Positions 35,917 through 43,217 of a stretch of DNA of 64,000 bases are shown one piece after another (the first letter of the stretch is position 1; every line of letters begins with the position of its first letter). Source of the stretch: Bradyrhizobium lablabi (GTDB lineage Bacteria > Pseudomonadota > Alphaproteobacteria > Rhizobiales > Xanthobacteraceae); contig NZ_LT670844.1 of assembly GCF_900141755.1 (NCBI RefSeq), positions 248,001 to 312,000 of the forward strand, given 5' to 3'. The notes under the pieces are model-generated. The model was not told where the DNA came from. It searched no databases and saw only the letters and a list, made by a program, of their open reading frames with translations. Position numbers and translations under genes: made by a program.

Positions 35917-36056
35917 GTTACGATCGTGACTGCACGGCAGGATACGTCATATCCGCTGACCGATCGAGCCTGTGGCCGTGCCGGGACTGTTGTGGCAAGC
36001 TCAGGCAGGCTTCCTCATGCAAAGTTGCACAGGGTCCTAAACCTAGGAGGACGACC

Positions 36057-36350
36057 ATGGTAACTTATGTCGTGCTGGCGAAGTTCACTGAGCAGGGAAT
36101 CCGCAATGCCAAGGATTCTCCAAAGCGGGCAGATGCCTTCAAGGAAATGGCGAAGACATTCGGCGTGACTGTGAAGGACATCGTCTGGACGCAGGGGCGA
36201 TACGACATTGTGACGATCGTCGAGGCACCGGATGAGTCATCCGCCATGTCGCTGAACTTGAGTCTCGGCGCGCTCGGCAACGTCCGCACCGAAACGCTGC
36301 GAGCCTTTTCAGCGGCTGAGATGACGAATATTGTCGGTAAGATGCTCTGA
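36057..36350 (+). CDS. GYD-domain protein
   Basis: The 97-residue protein matches the GYD family (named for its Gly-Tyr/Arg-Asp motif, here TQGRYDIVTIVEAPDE). It opens VTYVVLAKFTEQGIRNAKDS and has FKEMAKTFGVTVKDIVW before the motif. The fold is a ferredoxin-like dimeric alpha/beta barrel; the function is unknown. A perfect AGGAGG lies seven bases before the ATG. A stand-alone gene in the accessory stretch. Confidence 0.85.
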   Translation: MVTYVVLAKFTEQGIRNAKDSPKRADAFKEMAKTFGVTVKDIVWTQGRYDIVTIVEAPDESSAMSLNLSLGALGNVRTETLRAFSAAEMTNIVGKML

Positions 36351-36447
36351 CACGCGTCCGCGTCTGCCCTTCTGCACGGCCGCCAAGAGGCGCGTTCCGT
36401 GGAGCAACGCGCATTCGCTGTTATGGGCCCCCAATTCAGAACGAGTA

Positions 36448-36530
36448 AATGTCTTCCGCTTTGCTCCCGGACTCGGACATGGTCCGATGCCGCCGGCACG
36501 TCTCAAACGTGCCAATTTCGGAAGTCACGA
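36448..36530. repeat. Dispersed hairpin repeat, copy 4
   Basis: It contains TTCCGCTTTGCTCCCGGACT, CGGACATGGTCCGATGCCGCC and the core GGCACGTCTCAAACGTGCC (36495-36513). In this copy the core arms GGCACGT/ACGTGCC pair perfectly, indicating that the hairpin is the conserved part. Confidence 0.72.
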
Positions 36531-36610
36531 GCGTTGCCTTATTCGAGCATGTTGGCGGGCTCGCTTGAGGCATATTTTTTATTTCCTGTTTTTGATGGAT
36601 ACTAAGCAGC

Positions 36611-37141
36611 ATGTCGCCGAGCGAATCCGCATTGGTGGTCTTGGTGCCGGAAGCAGAGGCCGTCGCGAAGCCATTCCGTGATCGTTACGATCCCTCAGCT
36701 GCTGCCGGTATGCCTGCGCACATCACATTGCTATATCCATTCAAAGCACCTTGCGAGGTCGACAACATAACGCTCGGCAAATTACGCGATTGCTTTGCGC
36801 GCTTCGAACCGATCCGGTTCTCACTTAGCGCGATCCGGCGATTCCCAATCGAGGTATTGTATTTGGCTCCGGAGCCCGATGAGCCGTTCCGCCAACTCAC
36901 TTTGTCGATTTGGAATCTGTTCCCGGAAACGCCTCCGTATCGCGGAAAGTGGTCCGACATTGTTCCTCACCTATCCGTGGCGCAGCTCGTGAACGAACAG
37001 CAGATCGCCGCTGTCGCCGAAGACCTTGCGAAGGCATCTCAAGGAAAATTGCCGATCCGCGCGTTCGCGTCCAAGATAGCTCTGATGGACAACCGGTCTG
37101 GTCGTTGGGGGATTAGGGATTTGTTCAGCTTGGGCGCGTGA
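36611..37141 (+). CDS. 2'-5' RNA ligase / 2H phosphoesterase family protein
   Basis: The 176-residue protein carries the two His-x-Thr/Ser motifs that define the 2H superfamily: H37-I-T39 in AHITLLYPF and H120-L-S122 in VPHLSVAQ, at the expected spacing. Members cleave or form 2'-5' or cyclic phosphodiester bonds in RNA or nucleotides. It is a single cytoplasmic enzyme with no RNA-repair neighbours. The natural substrate cannot be stated. Confidence 0.85.
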   Translation: MSPSESALVVLVPEAEAVAKPFRDRYDPSAAAGMPAHITLLYPFKAPCEVDNITLGKLRDCFARFEPIRFSLSAIRRFPIEVLYLAPEPDEPFRQLTLSIWNLFPETPPYRGKWSDIVPHLSVAQLVNEQQIAAVAEDLAKASQGKLPIRAFASKIALMDNRSGRWGIRDLFSLGA

Positions 37142-37283
37142 CGCTATGACCAACCACGGCGCTATCGCGCGGCTGTGATGACAGCGACCGTCTGTCAAAA
37201 GGGCGACTTCCGGTATGGGTCAAACTGAGAAGAACTCAGTGCGAAGCGCGGTAGGGACGGTCATTGCTGACCGCCCCCCGCCC

Positions 37284-37317
37284 AAATCCGTGCAGGCGGA
37301 ATTCCCGCACACGGCTC
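37284..37317 (-). ncRNA. Group II intron domain V
   Basis: The 34-nt segment reads GAGCCGTGTGCGGG, AATT, CCGC, CT, GCACGGATTT. It has the AGC catalytic triad at positions 2-4, a distal GCGG/CCGC stem and a two-base bulge before the returning strand. It directly follows the RT stop codon. Confidence 0.75.
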
Positions 37318-38796
37318 CTACCTTGGGTGCATGACGGCGAAACGCTTGTCAGGATACGGGTGAAGGATACGCGGTTGAGGGAGCCAGTTGGCGGCGAGCC
37401 CGTGCATTCGTTGCCACGAGAAGCGGTCCTTCTGGCTACGCCGCCGCAGCGTGCGCAACCAGATGCGCTTCACATAATGGTAGAATGCTCTCAGTGCAGG
37501 GCCATTGGTCGGCACGGCATGATAGGCGAAGAAGCCTCTGACCACCTGCTTGAGCCAGGCCCCTTGCTCGGGGATAGGCTCGTGCATGCGCCGTCGCAGT
37601 TCCTCCTTGATCCTCCTGAGCGTTGCCCGCATGCGATCGCGCCGTGTTGTTCTTTTGACAAGGAACTGCCCACGGCTGTTGCGTTCACAGATGAAGGTAA
37701 AGCCAAGAAAGTTGAAGGTCTCCGGTTTTCCGAGCCCGCGACGAGCGCGTCGTTCCGCCGCAAAGCGGCCGAACTCGATCAGGCGGGTCTTTTCCGGATT
37801 GAGCGACAGCGAGAACTCCTCGAACCGCTTGCGCATATCGTCCCAGAAGCGCCGGGCGTCCGCCTCGTGCTCGAAGCCGACGACAATGTCATCAGCATAA
37901 CGCACGAGGATCATATCGCCCGTGGCCTCGTGCCGTCGCCAGCGCTCGGCCCAGAGGTCGAACACGTAATGCAGGTAGACGTTGGCAAGCAGCGGTGAGA
38001 TTACCGATCCCTGCCCCGTCCCCTTTTCACTGACCGTGACAACCCCGTTCTCTAGGACACCCGCCTTCAACCACTTCTGGATCAGGCGGATAATGCGCAG
38101 ATCGCCGATGCGGTGCTCCACGAATCGCACCAGCCAGTCTTTGCTGACTGAGTCGAAAAAGGAGGCCACATCTGCGTCAAAAATGAAGTTCACTCGCCTG
38201 CTCGTGATCCCGACGACCAGCGCATCCAGCGCATTGTGCTGACCTCGCTTGGGTCGGAACCCGTAGCTGAACCCGAGGAAGTCTTCCTCGTAGATGGCGT
38301 TCAGCACGGCCGCGGTCGCTCTCTGGACGATCTTGTCCTCGAGTGCCGCAACCGCCAGCGGACGCTGTTTCCCACCCGCCTTGGGTATGTACGTCCGGCG
38401 TGATGGCAGTGCCCGGTATGCTCCCCGATGAACCCGCTCGTGCAGATCAGTGAGGTTTCGGTCAAGGTCTGCTTCGTAGGTCGGCCACGTCAGTCCATCC
38501 ACCCCGGAGGCGGCATCGCGTTTGAGCGCGAAGAACGCCATCCGCAGGCAGTCGATGCTGATGTGGTGGAGGAGTGCAGTGAACCTCTCCTTCTTCCGTT
38601 GCCTTGCGGCTTGCCGTACGCGCTCCAGCGCCTGTGCCACGCGCTCCCGTCCCTGTGTCCGGTGCGTGCTTTGCTGGCGCGCGTTCCCCTTGGCCCCCGC
38701 CCTTGGCTCCACCGGCTCCGCTGCGGTCGGGACCGCTTTGTTCGTCGGCTTCACAGCTACTATGGCAGAGTCTGACTTCTCGCGACCGTGCATCAT
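37318..38796 (-). CDS. ltrA: Group II intron reverse transcriptase/maturase
   Basis: The 492-residue intron-encoded protein reverse-transcribes the intron RNA and helps its splicing and mobility. Reverse transcriptase blocks are visible: GVDGLTWPTYEADLDRNL, RRTYIPKAGGKQRPLAVAAL, GFSYGFRPKRGQHNALDAL, FIFDADVASFFDSV, GTGQGSVISPLLANVYLHYV, and the catalytic LVRYADDIVVGF near 300. A maturase X-like region follows (WLKQVVRGFFAYHAVPTNGP). It ends in YPDKRFAVMHPR; an HNH endonuclease domain is absent, as in class C. The frame is full length and probably functional. Confidence 0.93.
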   Translation of the reverse strand: MMHGREKSDSAIVAVKPTNKAVPTAAEPVEPRAGAKGNARQQSTHRTQGRERVAQALERVRQAARQRKKERFTALLHHISIDCLRMAFFALKRDAASGVDGLTWPTYEADLDRNLTDLHERVHRGAYRALPSRRTYIPKAGGKQRPLAVAALEDKIVQRATAAVLNAIYEEDFLGFSYGFRPKRGQHNALDALVVGITSRRVNFIFDADVASFFDSVSKDWLVRFVEHRIGDLRIIRLIQKWLKAGVLENGVVTVSEKGTGQGSVISPLLANVYLHYVFDLWAERWRRHEATGDMILVRYADDIVVGFEHEADARRFWDDMRKRFEEFSLSLNPEKTRLIEFGRFAAERRARRGLGKPETFNFLGFTFICERNSRGQFLVKRTTRRDRMRATLRRIKEELRRRMHEPIPEQGAWLKQVVRGFFAYHAVPTNGPALRAFYHYVKRIWLRTLRRRSQKDRFSWQRMHGLAANWLPQPRILHPYPDKRFAVMHPR

Positions 38797-39122
38797 CGGC
38801 TACGGCTCCTCGCCTTCCCGATGCGGACCGACGGCTGTTGCCGAGCGGTCGATCGCGAGATCTCCCGGTTCCCGTGCAAGGAGCGTCTGCACATGCCAGG
38901 GTCTCTGACCACGCCGGGTCGTCCTGGCGCTCGCGATGACGCGCCCGGATGTGTTGCCTTCCGCCAAATGCACGGCGTCGGCACCCAGAATAGGAATCTT
39001 TCGCGGCTCAATGGCTGGCCTATGCGCGCCCCTGTCAACGCTTCGCCGAAACCCTCGCGGGCAACTGCGCATGACTCGGGGCCGATGTGGATCGCTACTC
39101 CTTCATCGTAAGAGACTCGCAC

Positions 39123-39433
39123 TCTCTACTCCTTGCCGGTCTCCCGGCGCTTCGCATATGTTTTCCGCTTCGCCCTCGAACTCGGACATTGCCCGATGAC
39201 GTCGGCACTTCGCATTTGCGGCAATACCGGACATACAGGTCCATGCTGCTGTATGTACGCAGATGGCGGGATTCTGCTCAACCAAAAGCGGTTATGTGTC
39301 GATCTCATTCATGAAGATGAATGGAACTCTATGAGATGTTTCGCATTTTATGGCACAGGTAACCCTTGCGCGCCGGTTTCGCCGAGCGCACGCTTGCCAA
39401 GCGTTTTCACAAGAACTTACGGAGGATGCGACC
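39123..39433. other. Interval between the intron and the Gly/Cys-rich gene
   Basis: It contains a degenerate repeat copy (about 39160-39235: TTCCGCTTCGCCCTCGAACT, then CGGACATTGCCCGATGACG, GGCACTTCGCATTTGCGGC) that is the left part of what the intron interrupted or abuts. It is followed by an AT-richer stretch that must carry the promoter of the next gene. I could not assign the promoter boxes. Confidence 0.4.
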
Positions 39434-39940
39434 ATGCCACGGGTCAAGCAAGCTTCGAAGCAGAAACGCACAACCAAAGCCGCCGCCGTGAAGGTGCTGG
39501 GTGCCGCCGGACTGGGTCTTTCGCTGGTGGGTAGTGCATCCGCATCCACGATGCCCACTGCCGGTATCCCGCAATCTGACAATACCTCGCCCAATCAGCG
39601 CTTCGTTCTTGGCGAAGAGGAAATGGCCGACGTCAGTCTCGCTACGTTCCATCTCTTCGATAGGGAAAACGTTGGCAGCGGCGTGCAGCTAGCCCGCGGA
39701 TGCGGTGGTTGCGGCTGCCGAGGTGGCGGCGGGTGCGGCGGGTGCCGAGGTTGCGGCGGTGGCGGCGGCTGCCGAGGTTGCGGCGGGGGCGGGTTCGGTG
39801 GCTGCCGAGGTTGCGGCGGCGGCGGCGGCTGCGGGTTCGGTGGCTTCTGGTTCGGTGGCTGCGCGGGCTGCGTGGGTTGCGCGGGCTGCGCGGGTTGCGC
39901 GGGCTGCTGCCTATCCTGGGGAGCGTGCCGCTTGTGCTAA
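39434..39940 (+). CDS. Glycine/cysteine-rich exported protein, possible RiPP precursor or metal/redox protein
   Basis: A 168-residue protein in three parts. Residues 1-40 are basic then hydrophobic (MPRVKQASKQKRTTK, VLGAAGLGLSLVGSASAST), like a signal peptide with Ala-x-Ala cleavage. Residues 41-88 are an ordinary leader-like segment with an acidic, hydrophobic block LGEEEMADVSLATFHLFDRE. Residues 89-168 are almost only Gly and Cys with a few Arg, Ala, Phe and Trp, and contain 20 Cys in GGC, RGC and AGC triplets, ending CCLSWGACRLC. The start was set at ATG 39434, after GGAGG. I recall similar bradyrhizobial proteins with a conserved VSLATF block but no known function. Expected to be exported or post-translationally modified. 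Confidence 0.75.
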   Translation: MPRVKQASKQKRTTKAAAVKVLGAAGLGLSLVGSASASTMPTAGIPQSDNTSPNQRFVLGEEEMADVSLATFHLFDRENVGSGVQLARGCGGCGCRGGGGCGGCRGCGGGGGCRGCGGGGFGGCRGCGGGGGCGFGGFWFGGCAGCVGCAGCAGCAGCCLSWGACRLC

Positions 39941-40470
39941 GTCCCACGACCTAACGGCCGGCATCACCAAGGACTCTGCTAAGCTGGGTCTCTAATCGAT
40001 CAGCCTCTCGCTGGTTGCGAGACAGGGCCGTTGATGCGTAGTCGAGTACGCGCTTGGCCGAGCTTTCGGCCGGCGCCACCACTCCATGCTTTTGTGCCGG
40101 GCCTTAAGCCTGAACCCTTACTAACATAAACCCGCTAACATAAACCCGACGCTGAGAAAATTGCGTCCAACGAGTTCAATAGCCGATTTTCCCAAGGTCG
40201 CCTTCGGGTCAATCGCGTCGTCCTGCCTGTCCGCCGGTCACTTCCGGCACCCGATGAACGGACAATTGATGCCAGCTTCGCAGACTATGGCCAATTTGGG
40301 CTGCAATTGTGCGACGCCTTCGGTGCGTGTGAAAACTTGCACGCTCCCGTCGCTCCGTGGCAGATATGGGCGAGTGCTCGGCCTCTTTTGGACCAGAATC
40401 TTTGATCCGGGCGATGACCCAACAGACTTGACGCGGGCATCGGCCGGCTCACAGACATGGGAGCGTTCTT
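39941..40470. other. Intergenic stretch downstream of the Gly/Cys-rich gene
   Basis: It holds a perfect hairpin GGCCGA-GCTT-TCGGCC (40056-40071) without a T-run, a 14-nt tandem duplication (40121-40148), and another diverged repeat remnant (about 40190-40265, GGTCGCCTTCGGGTCAATCG, then CACTTCCGGCACCC). No gene is recognised. Confidence 0.4.
40121..40148. repeat. Exact 14-nt tandem duplication, intergenic
   Basis: CTAACATAAACCCG is present twice in direct succession (40121-40134 and 40135-40148). Unit length equals that of the duplication in the cyclase pseudogene, although the sequences are unrelated. Confidence 0.85.
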
Positions 40471-41094
40471 ATGATTGGCCTGTTCTTCGAGGTCATGCCG
40501 CGCCTTGGTCACGAGCAAGCCTACTTTGATACAGCTGCGGGCTTGCGACCGGAGTTGGACAAGAATCCTGGCCTCTTGTTCATCGATCGCTTCAAGAGTC
40601 TGGTCCGACAACGCATTGTGCTGTCGCACTCTCATTGGCGCGACGAAGCAAGTCTTGCCAGCTGGCGCACCCACGCAAAACATCATGTCGCACAGATTGC
40701 GGGGCGTCAGCAGCACTTCGAGGACTATCGTCTGCGAATCGGCCAGCTCGTTTGCGAGTGGCTTCCTCAGCCCAGCGGTCTCCGCCGGCTGGAAATCAGC
40801 AACAGCTACAACGACCCGCTGCTGCGCCAGGAACGGTACATGATTGCGTCCACCGCCAGGAGACCGCCCGAAGCAGGAGCCGAAAGCGATGTTCTGGCGA
40901 GTGTCTATCGTGACACCGAATACCTCGTCTTGACACCGACCCCATCACTTTCAGACGGCCTTGAGGCGGTCAAGCAGCTCTCGCTGACTGGCGCCATGAC
41001 TTCGGTCCGCATGTATCTCGTTTCGCGCGACTACGGCATGTACGACCGGAAGGAGGCACCGCAATACTATCCGCCAGTGAACGGTGATCAATGA
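40471..41094 (+). CDS. Antibiotic biosynthesis monooxygenase (ABM)-fold protein
   Basis: The 207-residue protein has an N-terminal ABM-like half (residues about 1-95): IGLFFEVMPRLGHEQAYFDT, NPGLLFIDRFKSL, then LSHSHWRDEASLASWRTHAK, and RQQHFEDYRLRIGQ. These are the usual strand-helix marks of dimeric alpha/beta-barrel monooxygenases and HmoA-like haem-binding proteins. The second half (100-207) may repeat the fold in weaker form (TEYLVLTPTPSLSDGLEAVK). It is a soluble single gene. It lies 530 bp after the Gly/Cys-rich gene on the same strand; a functional link is possible but unproven. Confidence 0.72.
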   Translation: MIGLFFEVMPRLGHEQAYFDTAAGLRPELDKNPGLLFIDRFKSLVRQRIVLSHSHWRDEASLASWRTHAKHHVAQIAGRQQHFEDYRLRIGQLVCEWLPQPSGLRRLEISNSYNDPLLRQERYMIASTARRPPEAGAESDVLASVYRDTEYLVLTPTPSLSDGLEAVKQLSLTGAMTSVRMYLVSRDYGMYDRKEAPQYYPPVNGDQ

Positions 41095-41280
41095 GATACA
41101 CATCTGAGCCGCACGGATGTATTGCTCATGGCCCCGATGTCCGGTTCGGGTCGATGGCGTCGATTTTAGCGTGTCCGCGGTATGTCCGGATGGTGAGGAG
41201 CGCGGCAGCGCCGCGCGTCTCGAACCACGAGGCCATGCTACCCGTCGCGAAGTCCTCTTCGCCCTGCTAACCTGCCGCCC

Positions 41281-41958
41281 ATGACGTCACGGGACTCCGC
41301 CTCTTTCGAAATTACCCCCGAGGTGCTGCTGCGCGCGTATGCCTGCGGCATCTTCCCGATGGCCGAGAGCGCCGACGATCCGACCTTGTTCTGGGTCGAG
41401 CCGGAGATGCGCGGCGTGATCCCGCTCGAGGGGTTTCGCATCGCCTCGCGGCTCGCGCGCACTGTGCGCTCCGACGCCTTCACCGTCACCGTCGACACCG
41501 CGTTCAAGGCGGTGATATCGGGCTGCGCGGCGCCGCAGGCCGGGCGCGACGATACCTGGATCAACAAGCGCATCCGCGATCTCTATGTCGGGCTGCATGA
41601 GCTCGGGCATGGCCACAGCGTCGAGGTCTGGGACAAGGACGAATTGGTCGGCGGGCTCTATGGCGTCAGCCTCGGCCGCGCCTTCTTCGGCGAAAGCATG
41701 TTCCACCGCGCCCGCGACGCTTCCAAGGTGGCGCTGGTGCATCTGGTGGCGCGGCTGATCGAAGGCGGTTTTGAGCTGCTCGACACCCAATATGTCACCG
41801 AACATTTGCGCAGTTTCGGCGCGGTCGAAATTTCAAGGCGGCGCTACCGCGCGCTGCTCGACAAGGCGATCGCAGGCGAAGCGAATTTTGGCAAATTGCC
41901 GGTCGATCGGCCGGTGCGTGGCGCCGAGGTGCTTGGGATCATCGCCGCGCGCGGGTAA
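41281..41958 (+). CDS. aat: Leucyl/phenylalanyl-tRNA-protein transferase
   Basis: The 225-residue enzyme adds Leu or Phe to proteins with N-terminal Arg or Lys, marking them for ClpAP (bacterial N-degron pathway). Signatures: [14 protein letters not shown] at 17-30, [72 protein letters not shown] and [19 protein letters not shown]. Length is typical of the short alphaproteobacterial form. It resumes core gene order after the accessory stretch and is convergent with the DUF2155 gene (12 bp between stops). Confidence 0.96.
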   Translation: MTSRDSASFEITPEVLLRAYACGIFPMAESADDPTLFWVEPEMRGVIPLEGFRIASRLARTVRSDAFTVTVDTAFKAVISGCAAPQAGRDDTWINKRIRDLYVGLHELGHGHSVEVWDKDELVGGLYGVSLGRAFFGESMFHRARDASKVALVHLVARLIEGGFELLDTQYVTEHLRSFGAVEISRRRYRALLDKAIAGEANFGKLPVDRPVRGAEVLGIIAARG

Positions 41959-41970
41959 GCGCCCCCGAGA

Positions 41971-43017
41971 CTATCTGAAAATCCCGAACAGGCCGCCAGA
42001 TTGCGGGGGTGGCGGCGGAGGCGGAGGTGGCTGCTGCTGCAGGGTCTGCTGCTGCGGCGGTGGCGGCGGGCGGACGGCCTGTTTGGGCGGCGCGCGCTTC
42101 TGAGCCGGTGGCGGCGCCGCCACCGGTTTCGGCGCCTCGGGAGGTGGTGCTGCCGTAACCACGGTCGTGTCCGGGGCTTTGCAGTCGGTCAGCCAGATGT
42201 CGTAGATCGGATGCTCGACGCCGTGTAGCCCCGGGCTCGCCGCATACATCCAGCCGGAGAAAATCCGCTTCACCTCGCCCTGCAGCGTGATCTCGTCGAC
42301 CTCGACAAAGGCGTCGGTGTTGGCTGCCTCCGTCGCCGGACGGGTGTAGCAGGCGTCGGTTTTTACCCTGAGCGCACCGAACTGGACGGTCTCGCCGATA
42401 TCCTCATCGAAATTGATGATACGTCCGGTGATCTTGTCGAGGCCCGAGAAGCTCGCTTTCTTGTTGACGATCTTCTGCGCCGGCGGCTCGGAGACCACCT
42501 CGTCGCCCGGCTGCAAAGTAGCCGGCGTCTGCGGCACGCTCTTGGGCTGGCGCTGTCCCGGCGGCAATCCCGGCAGCGGATTGGCGGCGGGAGGTGCGGT
42601 CGCGACGCCCTGGTTCGGACCTTGGCCCGGCTGCGGCGGCGCGATGGCGATATTGGGAGGCACGTTCTGCGGAATCACGGTGGTGCCGGGCGGCGGCGCC
42701 AGCGGTTGCGATTGCACCGAGCCGGGCGGCGGTACGCCCTGCCCCGGCAGCGGACGATTGGGTGTCGGCAGCAGGCGGCCGCCCTGCGGCAGCTCCGGCA
42801 CTTCTTCTTCATCGTCGGGCGGCGGTTGCTGTTGATTGCCACGGGGAATATTGCCGGGCGGGCGCGGTGCCGGATCGGAAAAAATATTGCCGATCTGCGC
42901 GTGCGCAGGCGGCGCAAGCGAGAGCGTCGAAGCGGCCACTAGCGCCGCAAAACCGGTCAGGGCAATGGTTCGAAACATCTCGCGGCTTTTAAAGGCGAAT
43001 CGGGCTCGCGACATCAT
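41971..43017 (-). CDS. Secreted proline-rich DUF2155-domain protein
   Basis: The 348-residue protein has a signal peptide (cleavage near PPAHAQ) followed by a long Pro/Gln/Gly-rich disordered region (about 45-165). The DUF2155 domain spans about 190-285 (FSGLDKITGRIINFDEDIGE, TVQFGALRVKTDACYTRP, EVKRIFSGWMYAASPGLHG, VEHPIYDIWLTDC). A Pro-rich tail follows (PPPPPQQQTLQQQPPPPPPP). DUF2155 proteins are alphaproteobacterial, periplasmic and of unknown function. From memory it usually sits next to aat and near an NDUFA12-type gene; here the latter is 14 kb further on. The true start may be the ATG at 42978. Confidence 0.9.
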   Translation of the reverse strand: MMSRARFAFKSREMFRTIALTGFAALVAASTLSLAPPAHAQIGNIFSDPAPRPPGNIPRGNQQQPPPDDEEEVPELPQGGRLLPTPNRPLPGQGVPPPGSVQSQPLAPPPGTTVIPQNVPPNIAIAPPQPGQGPNQGVATAPPAANPLPGLPPGQRQPKSVPQTPATLQPGDEVVSEPPAQKIVNKKASFSGLDKITGRIINFDEDIGETVQFGALRVKTDACYTRPATEAANTDAFVEVDEITLQGEVKRIFSGWMYAASPGLHGVEHPIYDIWLTDCKAPDTTVVTAAPPPEAPKPVAAPPPAQKRAPPKQAVRPPPPPQQQTLQQQPPPPPPPPPQSGGLFGIFR

Positions 43018-43217
43018 ACAGGGGTAAAGGGCTCTCCGCCGCGCGCAAGCCCCCGGTTAACACGGCGAATACGGCGGGGAAAGGGCGGTTTTGTTCCCGC
43101 GCAGCCCACTGGTCAGCCCGACCGGCGGATGAAATAGTCGCGCCCGAAAGCCGGCTCGGCCGGCACGCCGAACGTCAAATCCGGGACTACCGGAGCAAAC
43201 AGGGGGAAATTTCCAAC

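Larger units (their letters stand above)
37251..39122 (-). mobile_element. Probable group IIC intron with internal reverse transcriptase
   Basis: On the minus strand the element begins GTGCGAGTCTC (39122), matching the GUGYG 5' end of group II introns. It contains the 492-codon reverse transcriptase and then a 34-nt domain V hairpin immediately after the RT stop (37317-37284, AGC triad and two-base bulge). A domain VI-like hairpin ends ...TCCCTAC at 37251. Total about 1.87 kb. Just upstream in the 5' exon lies a hairpin, GCCGG-GAGA-CCGGC (39148-39135). Insertion after hairpins is the habit of class C introns. Boundaries are inferred from motifs, not from an empty site. Confidence 0.72.

Noticed and set aside
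38793..39122. 109-residue minus-strand frame ahead of the reverse transcriptase
   Set aside because: It lies in the 5' ribozyme part of the probable group II intron and begins at the GTGCG end; such frames are widely mis-annotated.
39690..39940. Minus-strand and other-frame readings of the Gly/Cys repeat (Arg/Ser- or Ala/Val-rich)
   Set aside because: Shadow frames of repetitive GC-rich DNA; only the frame starting at 39434 has a ribosome site, a signal-like start and an ordered leader.
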